Source: JBFJKD01 sp038106145
GTDB taxonomy: Bacteria; Pseudomonadota; Gammaproteobacteria; Pseudomonadales; Porticoccaceae
Assembly: GCA_038106145.1 (NCBI GenBank)
Contig: JAYODD010000004.1
Coordinates: 62,001-126,000, forward strand
Length of the DNA: 64,000 bases
Direction of reading: 5' to 3'
Part shown: piece after piece, positions 63,439 to 64,000 of the stretch
Layout of the letters: each line of letters starts with the position of its first letter
Position numbering within the stretch: the stretch's first letter is position 1
Made by a program: the position numbers and the translations under genes
Notes under the pieces: model-generated
What the model saw: only the letters and a program-made list of their open reading frames with translations
The model's database searches: none
Told to the model about the DNA's origin: nothing

Positions 63439-64000
63439 CTACTTGTTTTGGCCGGGAGCGCATCCAGAATTTCCGGGGGCGGAACTATCGCAGCCTGCGG
63501 GAGGATCCTCTACAGGAGGATCCTCTATTACCGGTGGATCTTCAATGATCACTGGATCGTCAACCGGAGGGGGAACAATAACAACTTCCTCCGGGATTAA
63601 TTCCGGCGCCTCGGGTACTTCCACAACAGCCTCAACCGCGGCGTCCACTACCGACGTGACTGCTGCGGCTGGCGATGGTGTGGTTACCGCCCCTGCTCCG
63701 CCATCACCGTCTCCTTCAGCGGCATCCACCGCGGGATCAATTACCGTAATACTCTTTGCCCCCGCCGCAATCAACGCCAGTTGCCCGGTTTTGAGCAGCA
63801 CCTGATCGGCAACGCCCACGGCGGACACCTCGAGCAAGCCCTCCACAAGATTAACCACTGCCCGGTTTTCGGTGACCTGCACTGAAAAAGTGGTCCCTTT
63901 CACCACCGAAACCAGATACGGTGTTTCCACCTGCACAGTGCGGGACTGAGTACTTTCAATTTTAAACAACACATTGCCCAGGGTTTGCACAATCCGCGTC
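63439..64000 (-). CDS. FecR-domain periplasmic protein (5' end outside window)
   Basis: The visible 187 codons contain a FecR-type beta-sheet domain (TPYLVSVVKGTTFSVQV, NRAVVNLVEGLLEVSA, LKTGQLALI). It is followed by a long acidic, Pro-rich tail with PPV/EDPP repeats and two cysteines near the C-terminus (CDSSAPGNSGC). A frame without stop runs off the right edge, so the true start is outside. FecR-like proteins near CHASE2 genes are thought to feed the sensor, but the partner signal is unknown. It precedes the CHASE2 gene by 29 nt. The tail includes a DNA direct repeat (GGAGGATCCTCT, 63501-63528). Confidence 0.85.
   Translation of the reverse strand, partial: TRIVQTLGNVLFKIESTQSRTVQVETPYLVSVVKGTTFSVQVTENRAVVNLVEGLLEVSAVGVADQVLLKTGQLALIAAGAKSITVIDPAVDAAEGDGDGGAGAVTTPSPAAAVTSVVDAAVEAVVEVPEAPELIPEEVVIVPPPVDDPVIIEDPPVIEDPPVEDPPAGCDSSAPGNSGCAPGQNK

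Overview
The window looks like chromosomal DNA of a free-living, aerobic, probably marine gammaproteobacterium. The evidence is a GC-rich composition, GltA and SdhCDA of the E. coli type, the dnaX-ybaB-recR cluster preceded by 4.5S RNA as in pseudomonads, and two Rieske oxygenases. An order such as Cellvibrionales or Spongiibacterales is a guess. The sequence carries five 10-N gaps and one 100-N gap, all inside genes. Frame changes at those gaps are scaffolding effects rather than mutations.

Layout. 1-4061: sdhCDA (leftward, sdhA cut by the window edge) divergent from gltA, with a promoter on each side. 4107-10692: an envelope-signalling cluster of PP2C phosphatase, membrane Ser/Thr kinase, LysM-like polysaccharide deacetylase, TPR lipoprotein, membrane FHA protein and LysM-TPR lipoprotein. 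11091-12753: gltX followed by tRNA-Ala(GGC). 12801-28766: a complete Lap-type biofilm adhesin system, interrupted by two toxin-antitoxin pairs. It comprises the c-di-GMP receptor LapD, two consecutive LapG proteases, a giant T1SS adhesin with a TAAG cleavage motif and a repeat-collapsed interior, and the LapE, LapC and LapB export genes. 29059-31706: aldehyde dehydrogenase and a Rieske oxygenase. 31990-34420: dusA, transaldolase and a TerB-like protein. 34410-36856: a STAS/PP2C partner-switching pair (HsbA/HsbR-like) behind mlaA. 37004-40397: a phosphate porin under tandem Pho boxes, and a bufferin-type hvfABC operon. 40618-46589: hrpA and a MoxR/VWA pair. 46746-48296: a POT peptide transporter. 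48330-53524: the dnaX-ybaB-recR-rnd-ycgL-ycgN group with ffs upstream. 53697-58785: an oligopeptide ABC importer. 58901-60576: a two-subunit Rieske dioxygenase. 60647-64000: a CHASE2-PAS-GGDEF-EAL protein behind a partial FecR-domain protein.

How the parts may work together. In the Lap locus, high c-di-GMP should make LapD hold LapG, so the exported adhesin keeps its N-terminal plug in LapE. When c-di-GMP falls, LapG cuts the TAAG site and releases the adhesin. The CHASE2 protein at the right end and the STAS/PP2C switch are plausible inputs to the same decision, but this is inference. The kinase-phosphatase-FHA cluster has the parts for phosphothreonine signalling tied to cell-wall-binding lipoproteins. 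I recognise no described system with this exact make-up.

Most notable points: two intact LapG paralogues side by side; an RNase D that lacks the block carrying its Exo II motif; a full programmed -1 frameshift signal in dnaX; four 11-nt-spaced Pho repeats before the porin; and the kinase whose HAMP domain lies at the C-terminal end.
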